NCBI RefSeq assembly: GCF_900091955.1
Contig: NZ_FMDF01000130.1
Span: 107,785-171,784 of the forward strand
DNA from: Streptomyces sp. Ncost-T10-10d
GTDB lineage: Bacteria; Actinomycetota; Actinomycetes; Streptomycetales; Streptomycetaceae
DNA length: 64,000 nucleotides
Reading direction: 5' to 3'
In this document: positions 8,700 through 16,832 of the stretch, in pieces
Layout: each line of letters opens with the position of its first letter
Position numbering within the stretch: position 1 is the first letter of the stretch
Program-made: the position numbers and the translations under genes
Notes under the pieces: model-generated
Told to the model about the DNA's origin: nothing
Databases searched by the model: none
Seen by the model: only the letters and a program-made list of their open reading frames with translations

Positions 8700-9104
8700 A
8701 TGAACGATCGTGTGGTGGTGGCCGGAGCCGTCTACGACCGGGGCCGCCTGCTGGCCGCGCGCCGCAGCGCTCCGCCCGAGCTGGCCGGCCGGTGGGAGCT
8801 GCCGGGCGGGAAGCTGGAGCCGGGGGAGAGTGGCGAGCAGGCGCTCGTACGGGAACTCCGCGAGGAGCTCGGCGTGGAGACGGAACCGCTCGAGCGCATC
8901 CCCGGTGAGTGGCCGCTGAAACCCGGGTACGTGCTCCGGGTGTGGACGGCCCGTCTGGTGTCCGGGGTGCCCGCACCGCTCCAGGATCATGACGAACTGC
9001 GCTGGCTCGGGCCCGGCGAGAGCGACGCGGTCGACTGGCTGGACCAGGACCTGCCCGCGGTCGCGGAGGCGATGCGCCGCCTGCCGGACGGTGCGCCCCG
9101 CTGA
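8700..9104 (+). CDS. Nudix hydrolase (MutT-like)
   Basis: A 134-residue nucleotide pyrophosphohydrolase. The complete Nudix box GX5EX7REUXEEXGU is present as GGKLEPGE..ALVRELREELGV (about 39-61). The short single domain and the WELPGGK entry resemble MutT/CTP pyrophosphohydrolases that clean oxidised nucleotides. ATG 8700. Specificity cannot be read from the sequence. Confidence 0.92.
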   Translation: MNDRVVVAGAVYDRGRLLAARRSAPPELAGRWELPGGKLEPGESGEQALVRELREELGVETEPLERIPGEWPLKPGYVLRVWTARLVSGVPAPLQDHDELRWLGPGESDAVDWLDQDLPAVAEAMRRLPDGAPR

Positions 9105-9315
9105 GCGGAACGCTGCGGCGAGCGCTGCCGGCGTGGATACCGGTGGCGCGCGCCGATTGCCCCGTGCGCCCCTCTCTCGGCGTGCGCCTGTTCGTGCGCG
9201 CGGCCATACACCCGTACGCCCCACGTGTCGACCCCGGCGATAGTTCGCCCCGAATATCGGGTATGTCCTGATTAACCCCCGTAAACAGGACGCTCCTCGT
9301 TGCTGGTGTTGGGAA

Positions 9316-9744
9316 GTGAACGGCGTGATCGACACCGAAGGCGACTGCGCCGAGTGGACCTTTCCGGCTGTGCCGGGCGCCGTGCGTTCCGCGCGGCATG
9401 CCGTCCATGAGGCGTTGCGCGGCTGGGGGCTCGACGCTGCCGTCGGGGATATGACGGTTCTGCTGGTCAGCGAGTTGGTGACCAACTCCATGCAGTACAC
9501 ATCGGGCCCCATCGGCGTACGGCTGGTGCGCCCTCATCTCAACGGTCACGCCCCCGCCGCCCGTCCCGGACTGCTCGTGGAAGTCTCCGATCCGCTTCCG
9601 GATCCGCCCACCGAACGTATGGCGGGACCCGATGACGAGGGCGGCAGAGGACTGCAACTGGTGGCCTGTTCCGCTCGCCGCTGGGGGACCAGACGCGGAA
9701 AGACCGGCAAGACCGTGTGGTTCGAGCTGGCCCTGCCTGGTTAG
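9316..9744 (+). CDS. Lone HATPase-domain protein (RsbW-like)
   Basis: A 142-residue single-domain GHKL ATPase of the anti-sigma/serine-kinase type. It shows the N-box LLVSELVTNSMQYT (with the Mg-binding Asn), the G1-type DEGGRGLQLV and the end KTVWFELALPG. Such proteins are abundant in Streptomyces, and most have no known sigma partner. Start GTG 9316 follows GGGAA. The large PP2C protein immediately downstream ends in a domain of the same type with near-identical motifs, which points to a duplicated or split signalling module. Confidence 0.85.
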   Translation: MNGVIDTEGDCAEWTFPAVPGAVRSARHAVHEALRGWGLDAAVGDMTVLLVSELVTNSMQYTSGPIGVRLVRPHLNGHAPAARPGLLVEVSDPLPDPPTERMAGPDDEGGRGLQLVACSARRWGTRRGKTGKTVWFELALPG

Positions 9745-9904
9745 GAGTGGGGTGGGACGCACAGCGATCACCAGAGGTCGGGCAGAACCTGGCTGAAAGG
9801 GACTGAGACCGTGCTGTGATCGTGAACGCCGTGTCGGTAGGGGCCGCAGTGCTGAATACTGCGGGCAGGACCGGTCCGGTGTGTGAGCTGGAGGGGACGG
9901 TCGC

Positions 9905-12487
9905 GTGAGCGAAATACCTGGGACGGCGGGCGGCATTGTGTGGCAGAGCAGCCCGCCTGGCTCGATCTATGACTACATCAGGGTCGCCTCCTTCTCGATC
10001 GGCCCCGACGGCCTGATCGAGCAGTGGAGCCGGCGGGCCGCCGGTCTCTTCGGCGTTCCCGCAGAAAAAGCGGTGGGTGTGGATCCGGTCGAGGCGTTCA
10101 TGCCTGCCGAACTGCGCAGGGACGGCCACCGCCGCGTCGGCGAGATCCTCGACGGCAAGGAGTGGACGGGTCTCGTCCCCTTCCGGATACCGGGCGGGGA
10201 TCCCGTGCACGGGCTTGCCGAGATCTATGTGATGCCGAGCGAGACCGGGACCGGGGAACGCGCCGCGCTCTGCATCGTCGTGGACGTCCGCGCGCTGCGC
10301 CGCATCGAGACGGACCTTGCTGCGTCACAGGCCATATTCGGCCAATCTCCCTTCGGTTTCGTGCTGTTCGGTACGGATCTCACGGTGATACGGGCCAACC
10401 AGCGCTTCGCCACCGTCTTCGGCGGCCAGGCCGCCGACCACCGCGGCCGTACGGTCGACGACTACCTCTCCCGCCCCGAGGCGGACCGCCTCACCGCCAC
10501 GCTGGAGCGCGTTCTGGAGACCGGCGCGTCCGTCACCGATCTCCAGCTCGTCGGCACCGCGCCCGGCGACAGCGACAACCGCCACTGGTCCATGAACCTC
10601 TACCGCGTGCACAGCGGATCGGGCCGCCCCATCGGCATCGCCGGACTGGCCACCGATGTGACCCGACGGCACATCGCCGCCCGCGAGGCCGCCAGCGCCC
10701 GCCGCAACCTCGCCCTGCTCAACGAGGCCAGTGCCCGTATCGGCAACTCCCTCGACCTGGAGACCACCGCCCGCGAACTCCTCGATGTCGCCGTGCCCGG
10801 CTTCTGCGACCTCGCCTCCGTCGACCTCTACCAGGGGCTGCTCACCGGCGACGACGCGCCACCCGGCAGCTGGGATTCGCTCCGTCAGGAGTCCGTCGGC
10901 GGCTCCGCCGAACTGCGCCGCGTCGCCCTGGCCAGTGCCGTGTCGGACGCCCTGCCCGCCACCTCCGCACCCGACACGGCCGACACGCCCGCGCTCGGCG
11001 CCGTACACCGCTTCTCGTACAACTCGCCCTGTGCCATTGCCCTGCGCACCGGTCGAGTCGAGGATGTGCCCGGCGACGGCCGGGGCTTCGTCCAGTCCAC
11101 GCTCGCCGTACCGATGGTCGCCCACGACACGGTGGTCGGTCTCGTCCAGTTCTCCCGTACGAAGGGCAGCGAACCCTTCGGCGAGAGAGACCGTGCACTG
11201 GCCACCGAACTCGCCGCCCGCGCCGCGGTCTGTATCGACAACGCCCGCCTCTACCGGCGCGAGCACGAGCGCGCGCTGATCCTCCAGCGCAGCCTCCTGC
11301 CACCCGGCGACCCCGTGGCCGCCGGCCTCGACATCGCCTGCCGCTACCTCCCCGGCAACACGGCCACCGAGGTGGGCGGCGACTGGTTCGACGTGATCGA
11401 ACTCCCCGGCCACCGGACCGCCCTCGTCGTCGGCGACGTCATGGGCCGTGGTCTGCGGGCGGCCGTGGCCATGGGTGAACTGCGCACCGCCGTGCGGACC
11501 CTGGCCCTCCTGGACCTGGAACCCGCCGAGGTGCTCTCCGCACTCGACGAGGTCGCCCGCGGGCTCGGCACCCCCGGCGGCGGCACCTTCTCGTCCGACG
11601 GTTTCGGCGGCGGCACCCAGTGGCCCTCAAGGGCCGCCCACAAGTCCCGCGAGGCAGACCTTTCCGAGGTCTACCTGGCGACCTGCGTCTACGCGGTCTA
11701 CGACCCGGTCACCCGGCGGTGCACCTTCGCCAACGCCGGCCACCTTCCCCCTGCCGTGGTCGAGCCGGGCGAACCGGCCATGCTGCTCGACGTCCCGCCC
11801 GGGATGCCGCTCGGCGTCGGCGGCGAACCGTTCGAGGAGGTCGAGGTCGAGCTGAAGGAGGGCGCCCTGCTCGCCCTCTACACGGACGGCCTCGTCGAGT
11901 CCCGCGACCATCCGCTCGACGAAGGACTGGATGCCCTGCGCGGTGCGCTCATCGAACCGGAACGGCCGCTCGAAGACGTCTGCGACCACGTACTGACCAC
12001 CCTCGACACCCGGCACGGCGAGGACGACATCGCCCTGCTCATGGCCCGCATCCGGGGGCTGTCGGCCGACGCCGTCGGCGACTGGCGGCTGCCCCGCGAA
12101 CCCCGCTCCGTCGGCCGTGCCCGCGAACTGGCCCGTGGTCAGTTGCTCGCCTGGGACCTCGGGGAGCTGGTGGACACCACCGAACTACTGGTCAGCGAAC
12201 TGGTCACCAACGCCTTGCGGTACGGGGAGGGCGAGATCCGGCTCAGGCTGCTGCGCGACCGTACGCTCGTGTGCGAGGTATGGGACGCGGGTCTCGTCCA
12301 GCCGCGGCGGCGGCGGGCACGCGACACCGATGAGGGCGGGCGCGGGCTGCAGCTGGTCGGGCTGCTGAGTGTGGCCTGGGGGTCGAGGCGTACACCGCGC
12401 GGCAAGACCGTCTGGTTCGAACTGGCGCTGCCCGACGGGGAGCCGGCCGCCGAGCGCACGGTCGAGCAGCTGCTGAGCATGTTCTGA
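9905..12487 (+). CDS. PAS-PAS-GAF-PP2C-HATPase signalling protein
   Basis: An 860-residue soluble multidomain regulator. In order: PAS (about 25-140), PAS (about 145-265), GAF (about 280-450), SpoIIE-type PP2C phosphatase (about 470-690) and a C-terminal RsbW-like HATPase (about 725-845). The phosphatase shows VGGDWFD (Asp493 region), VVGDVMGRG and EDDIALLMAR, so the metal-binding acids are present. The HATPase shows LLVSELVTNALRYG and DEGGRGLQLVG. The family switches anti-sigma-antagonist proteins on and off in response to signals sensed by PAS/GAF. GTG 9905 follows GGAGGGG. No sigma or antagonist gene is adjacent. Confidence 0.93.
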   Translation: MSEIPGTAGGIVWQSSPPGSIYDYIRVASFSIGPDGLIEQWSRRAAGLFGVPAEKAVGVDPVEAFMPAELRRDGHRRVGEILDGKEWTGLVPFRIPGGDPVHGLAEIYVMPSETGTGERAALCIVVDVRALRRIETDLAASQAIFGQSPFGFVLFGTDLTVIRANQRFATVFGGQAADHRGRTVDDYLSRPEADRLTATLERVLETGASVTDLQLVGTAPGDSDNRHWSMNLYRVHSGSGRPIGIAGLATDVTRRHIAAREAASARRNLALLNEASARIGNSLDLETTARELLDVAVPGFCDLASVDLYQGLLTGDDAPPGSWDSLRQESVGGSAELRRVALASAVSDALPATSAPDTADTPALGAVHRFSYNSPCAIALRTGRVEDVPGDGRGFVQSTLAVPMVAHDTVVGLVQFSRTKGSEPFGERDRALATELAARAAVCIDNARLYRREHERALILQRSLLPPGDPVAAGLDIACRYLPGNTATEVGGDWFDVIELPGHRTALVVGDVMGRGLRAAVAMGELRTAVRTLALLDLEPAEVLSALDEVARGLGTPGGGTFSSDGFGGGTQWPSRAAHKSREADLSEVYLATCVYAVYDPVTRRCTFANAGHLPPAVVEPGEPAMLLDVPPGMPLGVGGEPFEEVEVELKEGALLALYTDGLVESRDHPLDEGLDALRGALIEPERPLEDVCDHVLTTLDTRHGEDDIALLMARIRGLSADAVGDWRLPREPRSVGRARELARGQLLAWDLGELVDTTELLVSELVTNALRYGEGEIRLRLLRDRTLVCEVWDAGLVQPRRRRARDTDEGGRGLQLVGLLSVAWGSRRTPRGKTVWFELALPDGEPAAERTVEQLLSMF

Positions 12488-12570
12488 GCGGTTCGGGAGG
12501 CCGCCGAGGGCTCCTGCCCGCCATGGAGCCGCCGGCGGCGCCGCCCGTCACCAGCCCGCCCGGACCGCGG

Positions 12571-13284
12571 TCACGAGGCCGTTTTCAGGGCGGCGAGACG
12601 GGCCTCGACCTCGGCGCTGTCGCCCAGGCTGTCCAGCTGCTCGAACTGGGCGTCCAGGGACGACGCGGCGAGCTCCTGCTTGCCCAGCGCCTTCGCCTCC
12701 TCGCGCCGTACCTTGTCCTCGAAACGGCTGAGTTCACTGGTCGGGTCGAGCACATCGATGTTCTTGACGGAGTCCATCATCCGGTTCTGCGCCTGGGCGG
12801 ACCTGGCGCGTGCGACGAGCTCGTCACGCTTGGACTTCAGCTCCGTCAGCTTGGTCTTCATCTGGTCCAGGCCGGACTTGAGCTTGTCCACCACCTCGGT
12901 CTGCGAGGCGATGGTCGGCTCCGCGGTCTTCGCCTCCTTCTCCGACCGGAGCTGGCGGCCGAGCGCGACCTTGGCCAGGTTGTCGAACTTGTCCGCCTCC
13001 GCGCCCGCCCCGCCCGCCCGCAGCTCGTCGGCCTTGCGACTGGCGGCGAGCGCCTTGCCGCCCCACTCCTTGGCCGCGTCCACGTCCTCCTGGTGGTCCT
13101 GTTCCATCAGCCGCAGATTGCCGATGGTCGCGGCGACCGCCTGCTCGGCCTCCGAGATATTGGCCGTGTAGTCGCGGATCAGCTGGTCCAGCATCTTCTG
13201 CGGATCCTCCGCCTGATCCAGCAACGCGTTGATGTTGGCCTTCGCCAGCTGGGTGACGCGGCCGAGGACGGTCTGCTTGGTCAT
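12571..13284 (-). CDS. pspA: PspA/IM30-family membrane stress protein
   Basis: A 237-residue, almost entirely alpha-helical coiled-coil protein starting MTKQTVLGRVTQLAKANINALLDQAEDP, the classic PspA amphipathic N-terminus. It belongs to the ESCRT-III-like family that coats damaged inner membrane. ATG 13284 has an AGGAGAGG site. It lies 63 bp downstream of the TPM-domain gene, and the pair recurs in actinomycetes from memory. A PspA role in cell-envelope stress is established for Streptomyces; the role of the partner is inferred. Confidence 0.93.
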   Translation of the reverse strand: MTKQTVLGRVTQLAKANINALLDQAEDPQKMLDQLIRDYTANISEAEQAVAATIGNLRLMEQDHQEDVDAAKEWGGKALAASRKADELRAGGAGAEADKFDNLAKVALGRQLRSEKEAKTAEPTIASQTEVVDKLKSGLDQMKTKLTELKSKRDELVARARSAQAQNRMMDSVKNIDVLDPTSELSRFEDKVRREEAKALGKQELAASSLDAQFEQLDSLGDSAEVEARLAALKTAS

Positions 13285-13347
13285 GGCACCTCTCCTGTGT
13301 GTGAACGCGTACGAATGAAGCCTTGAGCCGGTGTCCGCGCCGTCGGC

Positions 13348-15459
13348 TCAGAAGCGGCCGCCGCCGCCCCGCCGGCCGCGCGTGCCCCCACCGCCGAAAC
13401 TGCCCGGCCCGCCGCCCCCTCCGAAGCCTCCTCCGTAACCCCCGCCGCCGCGGCCGCCCCCGCCGCCCAGGAGTCCGCCGAGGATGATCCCGCCGAGCAC
13501 CGCGCCGCCGACCCCACCGCCCCCACCCTGCATACCGCCCGGACCGCTTCGGCCCCCGTACGACCCCACATCCTGTTCGGCCAGGCTCCGGGCCTGCCCG
13601 GCCAGGGAATCCGCCTGCTGCGCCTGGGCCAGCGCGCCCTGGGGATCGCCGGTCCCGGCCAGCTCACGGGACCGGTCGAGCCGCCGCTGGGCCTCCGCGA
13701 GGCGGGTCCGGGCCTGGCTGCCCACGGCTCCACGGTTGGTGGTGATGCAGTCGACTGCGGCGGCGATCGCCGAACGCGCGGTGAGCGTCGCCTGGTCGAG
13801 AAGGGAGCGGGCCCGCCGGTCGCCCTGCTCCTGCTCGCGCGCGCCGGCCAGCGCCTCGTCGAGCGCCGCATCGGCCTCCTCCACCCTGCGCAGTGCGTCG
13901 ATGGGGTCGTACGGACCCGCCTGCATCTCCCCCTTCACGTCACCGAGCACCGACTCCGCGCGCGCGATCCGGCCCCGCAGGTCCGCCGTCGACACACCCT
14001 CCGCGGTGCCTTCGAGCAGCCCGCCCGCATCGGCCAGGTCGGTTTCCGTCTCGGTGAGGGCGGCAGTCAGTCTGCCCGCTGCCTCCGCGAGTTCCCGGCT
14101 CCGCCGGTCCACGGCATCGACGAGAGTGGTCGCCTGGTCGACAGCGCCCTCGGTGGCCCGTACATACACTGCCGCTGCGGCGTTGTTCCCGCTGTCCACC
14201 GACTGCCGGGCCCGGTTGAGACCGGACGTGGCGAAGACGAGCCGGTCCTTGGCCTGTTCGACGGCGCCGGCGACCGGCGCGGAGGCCGACTCCGCGTACC
14301 CGCTGCGCATCGCGGTCAGCGCGGCCTCGGCAGCGCCGACGCGGCCGGCGAGAGCGCGGAAGGCGGTCTCGGCCGTGACCAGGGCCTGCGGAGCGTTATG
14401 TTCCAGGGCGCGCAGCCGGTCGAAGTCCTCGGAGACGGCGTCGAGGCGGTTGTTGGCGTCCGTGCAGCGGCTGATGATCTCGTCCAGCATCCGGCGCCGC
14501 GTCGCGTCGTCCTCGGGAAAGGCGTCGTCCAGTTGCTGGCGCAACCGGAACGCGGCCGTCAGCTCGCCCTTCGCGTAGGTGACGGCCTCGGTGAAGGGGG
14601 CTGCGGCCTCTTCGCCGAACTGGGCGGTGGCAAAACCCAGTTCCTCCTCACTCGTGCGGACCGCGTCGTCGGTGTCCACCAGCAACTCCTTCGCACGGGC
14701 ATCGAGCTCCGGCAACGGAGTCGGCGGCCGGGACGGCGGGCCCGATCCGGCGGAGCCCGGACCCCAGCCGGTCGCACCGGGCGTGGTGCGGGTCGTGGCT
14801 CGCCTCCTGCGCCGGGTGTACGCATAGCCGGCGACCGCTGCCGCCCCGACGACGACGACCACCGGCAGAATCAGGTCCGTGGCACTCGTCCCGCCGGAAT
14901 TCCCGGTTCCGGGATCGGCGACGCCAGGAGTGATCGTCGGGGTGGGCACGGCCTTGTCGGCCAGCACGGCGGAGTACCCGTTCGCGGCGCCGATCGCCGC
15001 GCCGGCCCAGTCGTGCTCCCTGAGCGCGGGCTCGATCGCTGTATTGGCCACGTCCTGGAGCTGGACGTCGGTGAGGCGTGAGCCCTGTTCGACGGTGTAC
15101 GCGTACTGCCGGTCGTGGGTGGCGACGGCGAGCAGGACGTCCTCGCGGCCGAGGCCGTTGCGGTTGGCCGTCTCATCGGCCCAACTCTGCGCGGACCGGC
15201 CGGAGAAGTCCCGTACGTAGACCACGAAGAGCTGGATGCGGCGGTCGGCGTACAGCCGGTCGAGCGCGGCCGTGACCTGGTCCCTGCGGTCCCCGAGCGC
15301 CCCCACCTTGTCGGTGATCTGCCCGTCCCTGGACAGGGTGACGGGACCGTCGGCGTGAGCGGTCGGCGCGGTGGGAAGGGCCGGCCCGCACACCGTCAAC
15401 AGCACGGCGAGAAGGGCCCGGCCCGGTATGGATATCCGGGTACGGCTCACGAGCGGCAT
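13348..15459 (-). CDS. TPM-domain membrane protein with glycine-rich tail
   Basis: A 703-residue protein. Signal peptide (about 1-37), extracytoplasmic TPM domain (about 45-180: DRLYADRRIQLFVVYVRDFSG, DVLLAVATHDRQYAYTVEQG), one membrane helix (about 200-220), then a long charged, helical cytoplasmic part and a Gly/Arg tail (last 70 residues, GGGGG-type runs). TPM domains occur in thylakoid and PspA-linked membrane proteins. ATG 15459 is preferred because AAAGG lies just upstream; a start at 15492 is possible. It forms an operon with pspA, suggesting a shared membrane-maintenance task. Confidence 0.85.
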   Translation of the reverse strand: MPLVSRTRISIPGRALLAVLLTVCGPALPTAPTAHADGPVTLSRDGQITDKVGALGDRRDQVTAALDRLYADRRIQLFVVYVRDFSGRSAQSWADETANRNGLGREDVLLAVATHDRQYAYTVEQGSRLTDVQLQDVANTAIEPALREHDWAGAAIGAANGYSAVLADKAVPTPTITPGVADPGTGNSGGTSATDLILPVVVVVGAAAVAGYAYTRRRRRATTRTTPGATGWGPGSAGSGPPSRPPTPLPELDARAKELLVDTDDAVRTSEEELGFATAQFGEEAAAPFTEAVTYAKGELTAAFRLRQQLDDAFPEDDATRRRMLDEIISRCTDANNRLDAVSEDFDRLRALEHNAPQALVTAETAFRALAGRVGAAEAALTAMRSGYAESASAPVAGAVEQAKDRLVFATSGLNRARQSVDSGNNAAAAVYVRATEGAVDQATTLVDAVDRRSRELAEAAGRLTAALTETETDLADAGGLLEGTAEGVSTADLRGRIARAESVLGDVKGEMQAGPYDPIDALRRVEEADAALDEALAGAREQEQGDRRARSLLDQATLTARSAIAAAVDCITTNRGAVGSQARTRLAEAQRRLDRSRELAGTGDPQGALAQAQQADSLAGQARSLAEQDVGSYGGRSGPGGMQGGGGGVGGAVLGGIILGGLLGGGGGRGGGGYGGGFGGGGGPGSFGGGGTRGRRGGGGRF

Positions 15460-15580
15460 CACCTTTGTGAGGCTATGTCCACCCATCGTCACCCGCGACC
15501 GGGCGATCGGGCCGGGAGCCGGGAACGATGCCGTTCATACTGCGACGGCACACCGACATCAGGCATTCAGGGGGACGGAC

Positions 15581-16651
15581 GTGCGAACGCGGATGAAGCG
15601 CATGACTCAGGCCGTACGGAACCGGGCGGCCCGGTTCCGCTGGAGCGGGCTGTGGGGGACCTGGCCGAGACGGATCGCTCTGGGAGCGGTCCTGGTGATC
15701 GTGGTACCGGTCCTCACCGCTGGGATCGCCCTGCGGCTCAACTATTCAGGTGACCCCGGTGACGGCACCCGCACCCGTGGCCGCGATGCCATCTGGCTCG
15801 GCCACGCCTGGGTCGACGGGCGCAAGGACGACGCAGACCTCGCCGCGTTCGCCGCCCGGATCAAGGGGACCGGGATCAAGGACCTGTACGTCCACGCCGG
15901 GCCGCTGGAACACGACGGCACCCTGCCCGCCACCCGCTACCCCCGGGCGCGGTGGCTGCTCGACGCCGTACACCGCACCCTGCCCGGCATCCGGGTCCAG
16001 GCCTGGCTCGGTGACAAGCTCGCCACCGAAGGACCCGACGGGCTGCGCCTGGAGCGGGCCGCGTCCCGAAGCGCTGTCGTCGCATCGGCCCGGCAGATCC
16101 TGGACGCCGGGTTCGACGGCGTCCATTTCGACCTGGAGCCGCTGCACTCCGGCGACGGCCACTACCTCTCACTCCTCGACGACCTGCGCGGGCTCACACA
16201 GGCCCGCAAGGTTCCCCTGTCGGTCGCCGCCCACCAGATAGACCCGCTGCCGGCGGCGCACAGGGTGGTCGGGGCGCTCAGCGGCCGCCAGAAATGGTGG
16301 TCCCAGAAGTTCTTCGCGCAGGTCGCACGCCGGGTCGACCAGATTGCCGTCATGTCGTACGACACCTGGATGCCGCTGGAGGGCATGTTCGGCGGTTACG
16401 TCGCCGAGCAGACCGCGCTGGCCCTGGAGGTGACGCCCCCGGAGACCGATCTGCTGATGGGGCTGCCGTTCTTCCACGAGAACGATCTCGGACACCACGA
16501 GTCGGCGGAGACGGTCGCGGCCGCGGTCCGGGGCACCAGACTGGGGCTGGGGCGCACGGACCGCGGCCGGGAACGGTTCGGGGTCGCGCTCTACGTCGAC
16601 TTCGCGGCGCGGGACGGCGACTGGGCGGCGTACCGGAAGGGCTGGAACTGA
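15581..16651 (+). CDS. Membrane-anchored GH18-like protein
   Basis: A 356-residue protein with one N-terminal membrane helix (about 27-48: LGAVLVIVVPVLTAGIAL). The rest is a TIM-barrel-like domain with GFDGVHFDLEP (about 185-195), which resembles the GH18 DxxDxDxE motif but lacks the full pattern. AVMSYDTW and LMGLPFF are also barrel-like. It may be a glycosidase-like lectin or an enzyme of unknown substrate. GTG 15581 has GGGGGA five bases upstream; ATG 15593 is possible. It is divergent from the TPM/pspA operon, with 121 bp between starts. Confidence 0.7.
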   Translation: MRTRMKRMTQAVRNRAARFRWSGLWGTWPRRIALGAVLVIVVPVLTAGIALRLNYSGDPGDGTRTRGRDAIWLGHAWVDGRKDDADLAAFAARIKGTGIKDLYVHAGPLEHDGTLPATRYPRARWLLDAVHRTLPGIRVQAWLGDKLATEGPDGLRLERAASRSAVVASARQILDAGFDGVHFDLEPLHSGDGHYLSLLDDLRGLTQARKVPLSVAAHQIDPLPAAHRVVGALSGRQKWWSQKFFAQVARRVDQIAVMSYDTWMPLEGMFGGYVAEQTALALEVTPPETDLLMGLPFFHENDLGHHESAETVAAAVRGTRLGLGRTDRGRERFGVALYVDFAARDGDWAAYRKGWN

Positions 16652-16678
16652 CCTCCGCGCACGCCGCCACGGGGCGGA

Positions 16679-16821
16679 TCAGATGGAGAAGCGCTCCTTG
16701 ACGAGAAGCGGACGCACCTTCGACTGGAACCCACCGGTCCGGAACGGCCGCTGGTTACGGCTCCGAGGGACAGGGCGGCAGCCCCTGTTCCCGCGGCGGT
16801 GAGAAACGTGCGACGGTCCAT
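16679..16821 (-). pseudogene. Deletion relic of a Tat-exported protein
   Basis: Reading leftward, ATG 16821 begins MDRRTFLTAAGTGAAALSLG, a clear twin-arginine signal peptide. The frame then runs into low-complexity sequence. In another frame the same stretch ends FQSKVRPLLVKERFSI-stop at 16679, which looks like a genuine protein C-terminus. The two ends seem joined out of frame by an internal deletion that removed the mature protein. Whether the adjacent TnpB-like element caused this is unknown. Confidence 0.6.
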
Positions 16822-16832
16822 CAGAACCGTTC

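Noticed and set aside
9231..9264. Sigma-B-like GGGTAT box before the lone HATPase
   Set aside because: The -10-like sequence lacks a GNNT element at the usual distance.
10024..11478. 484-codon frame inside the PAS-PP2C gene
   Set aside because: It is an Arg/Pro-rich shadow of the true frame, as expected in high-GC DNA.
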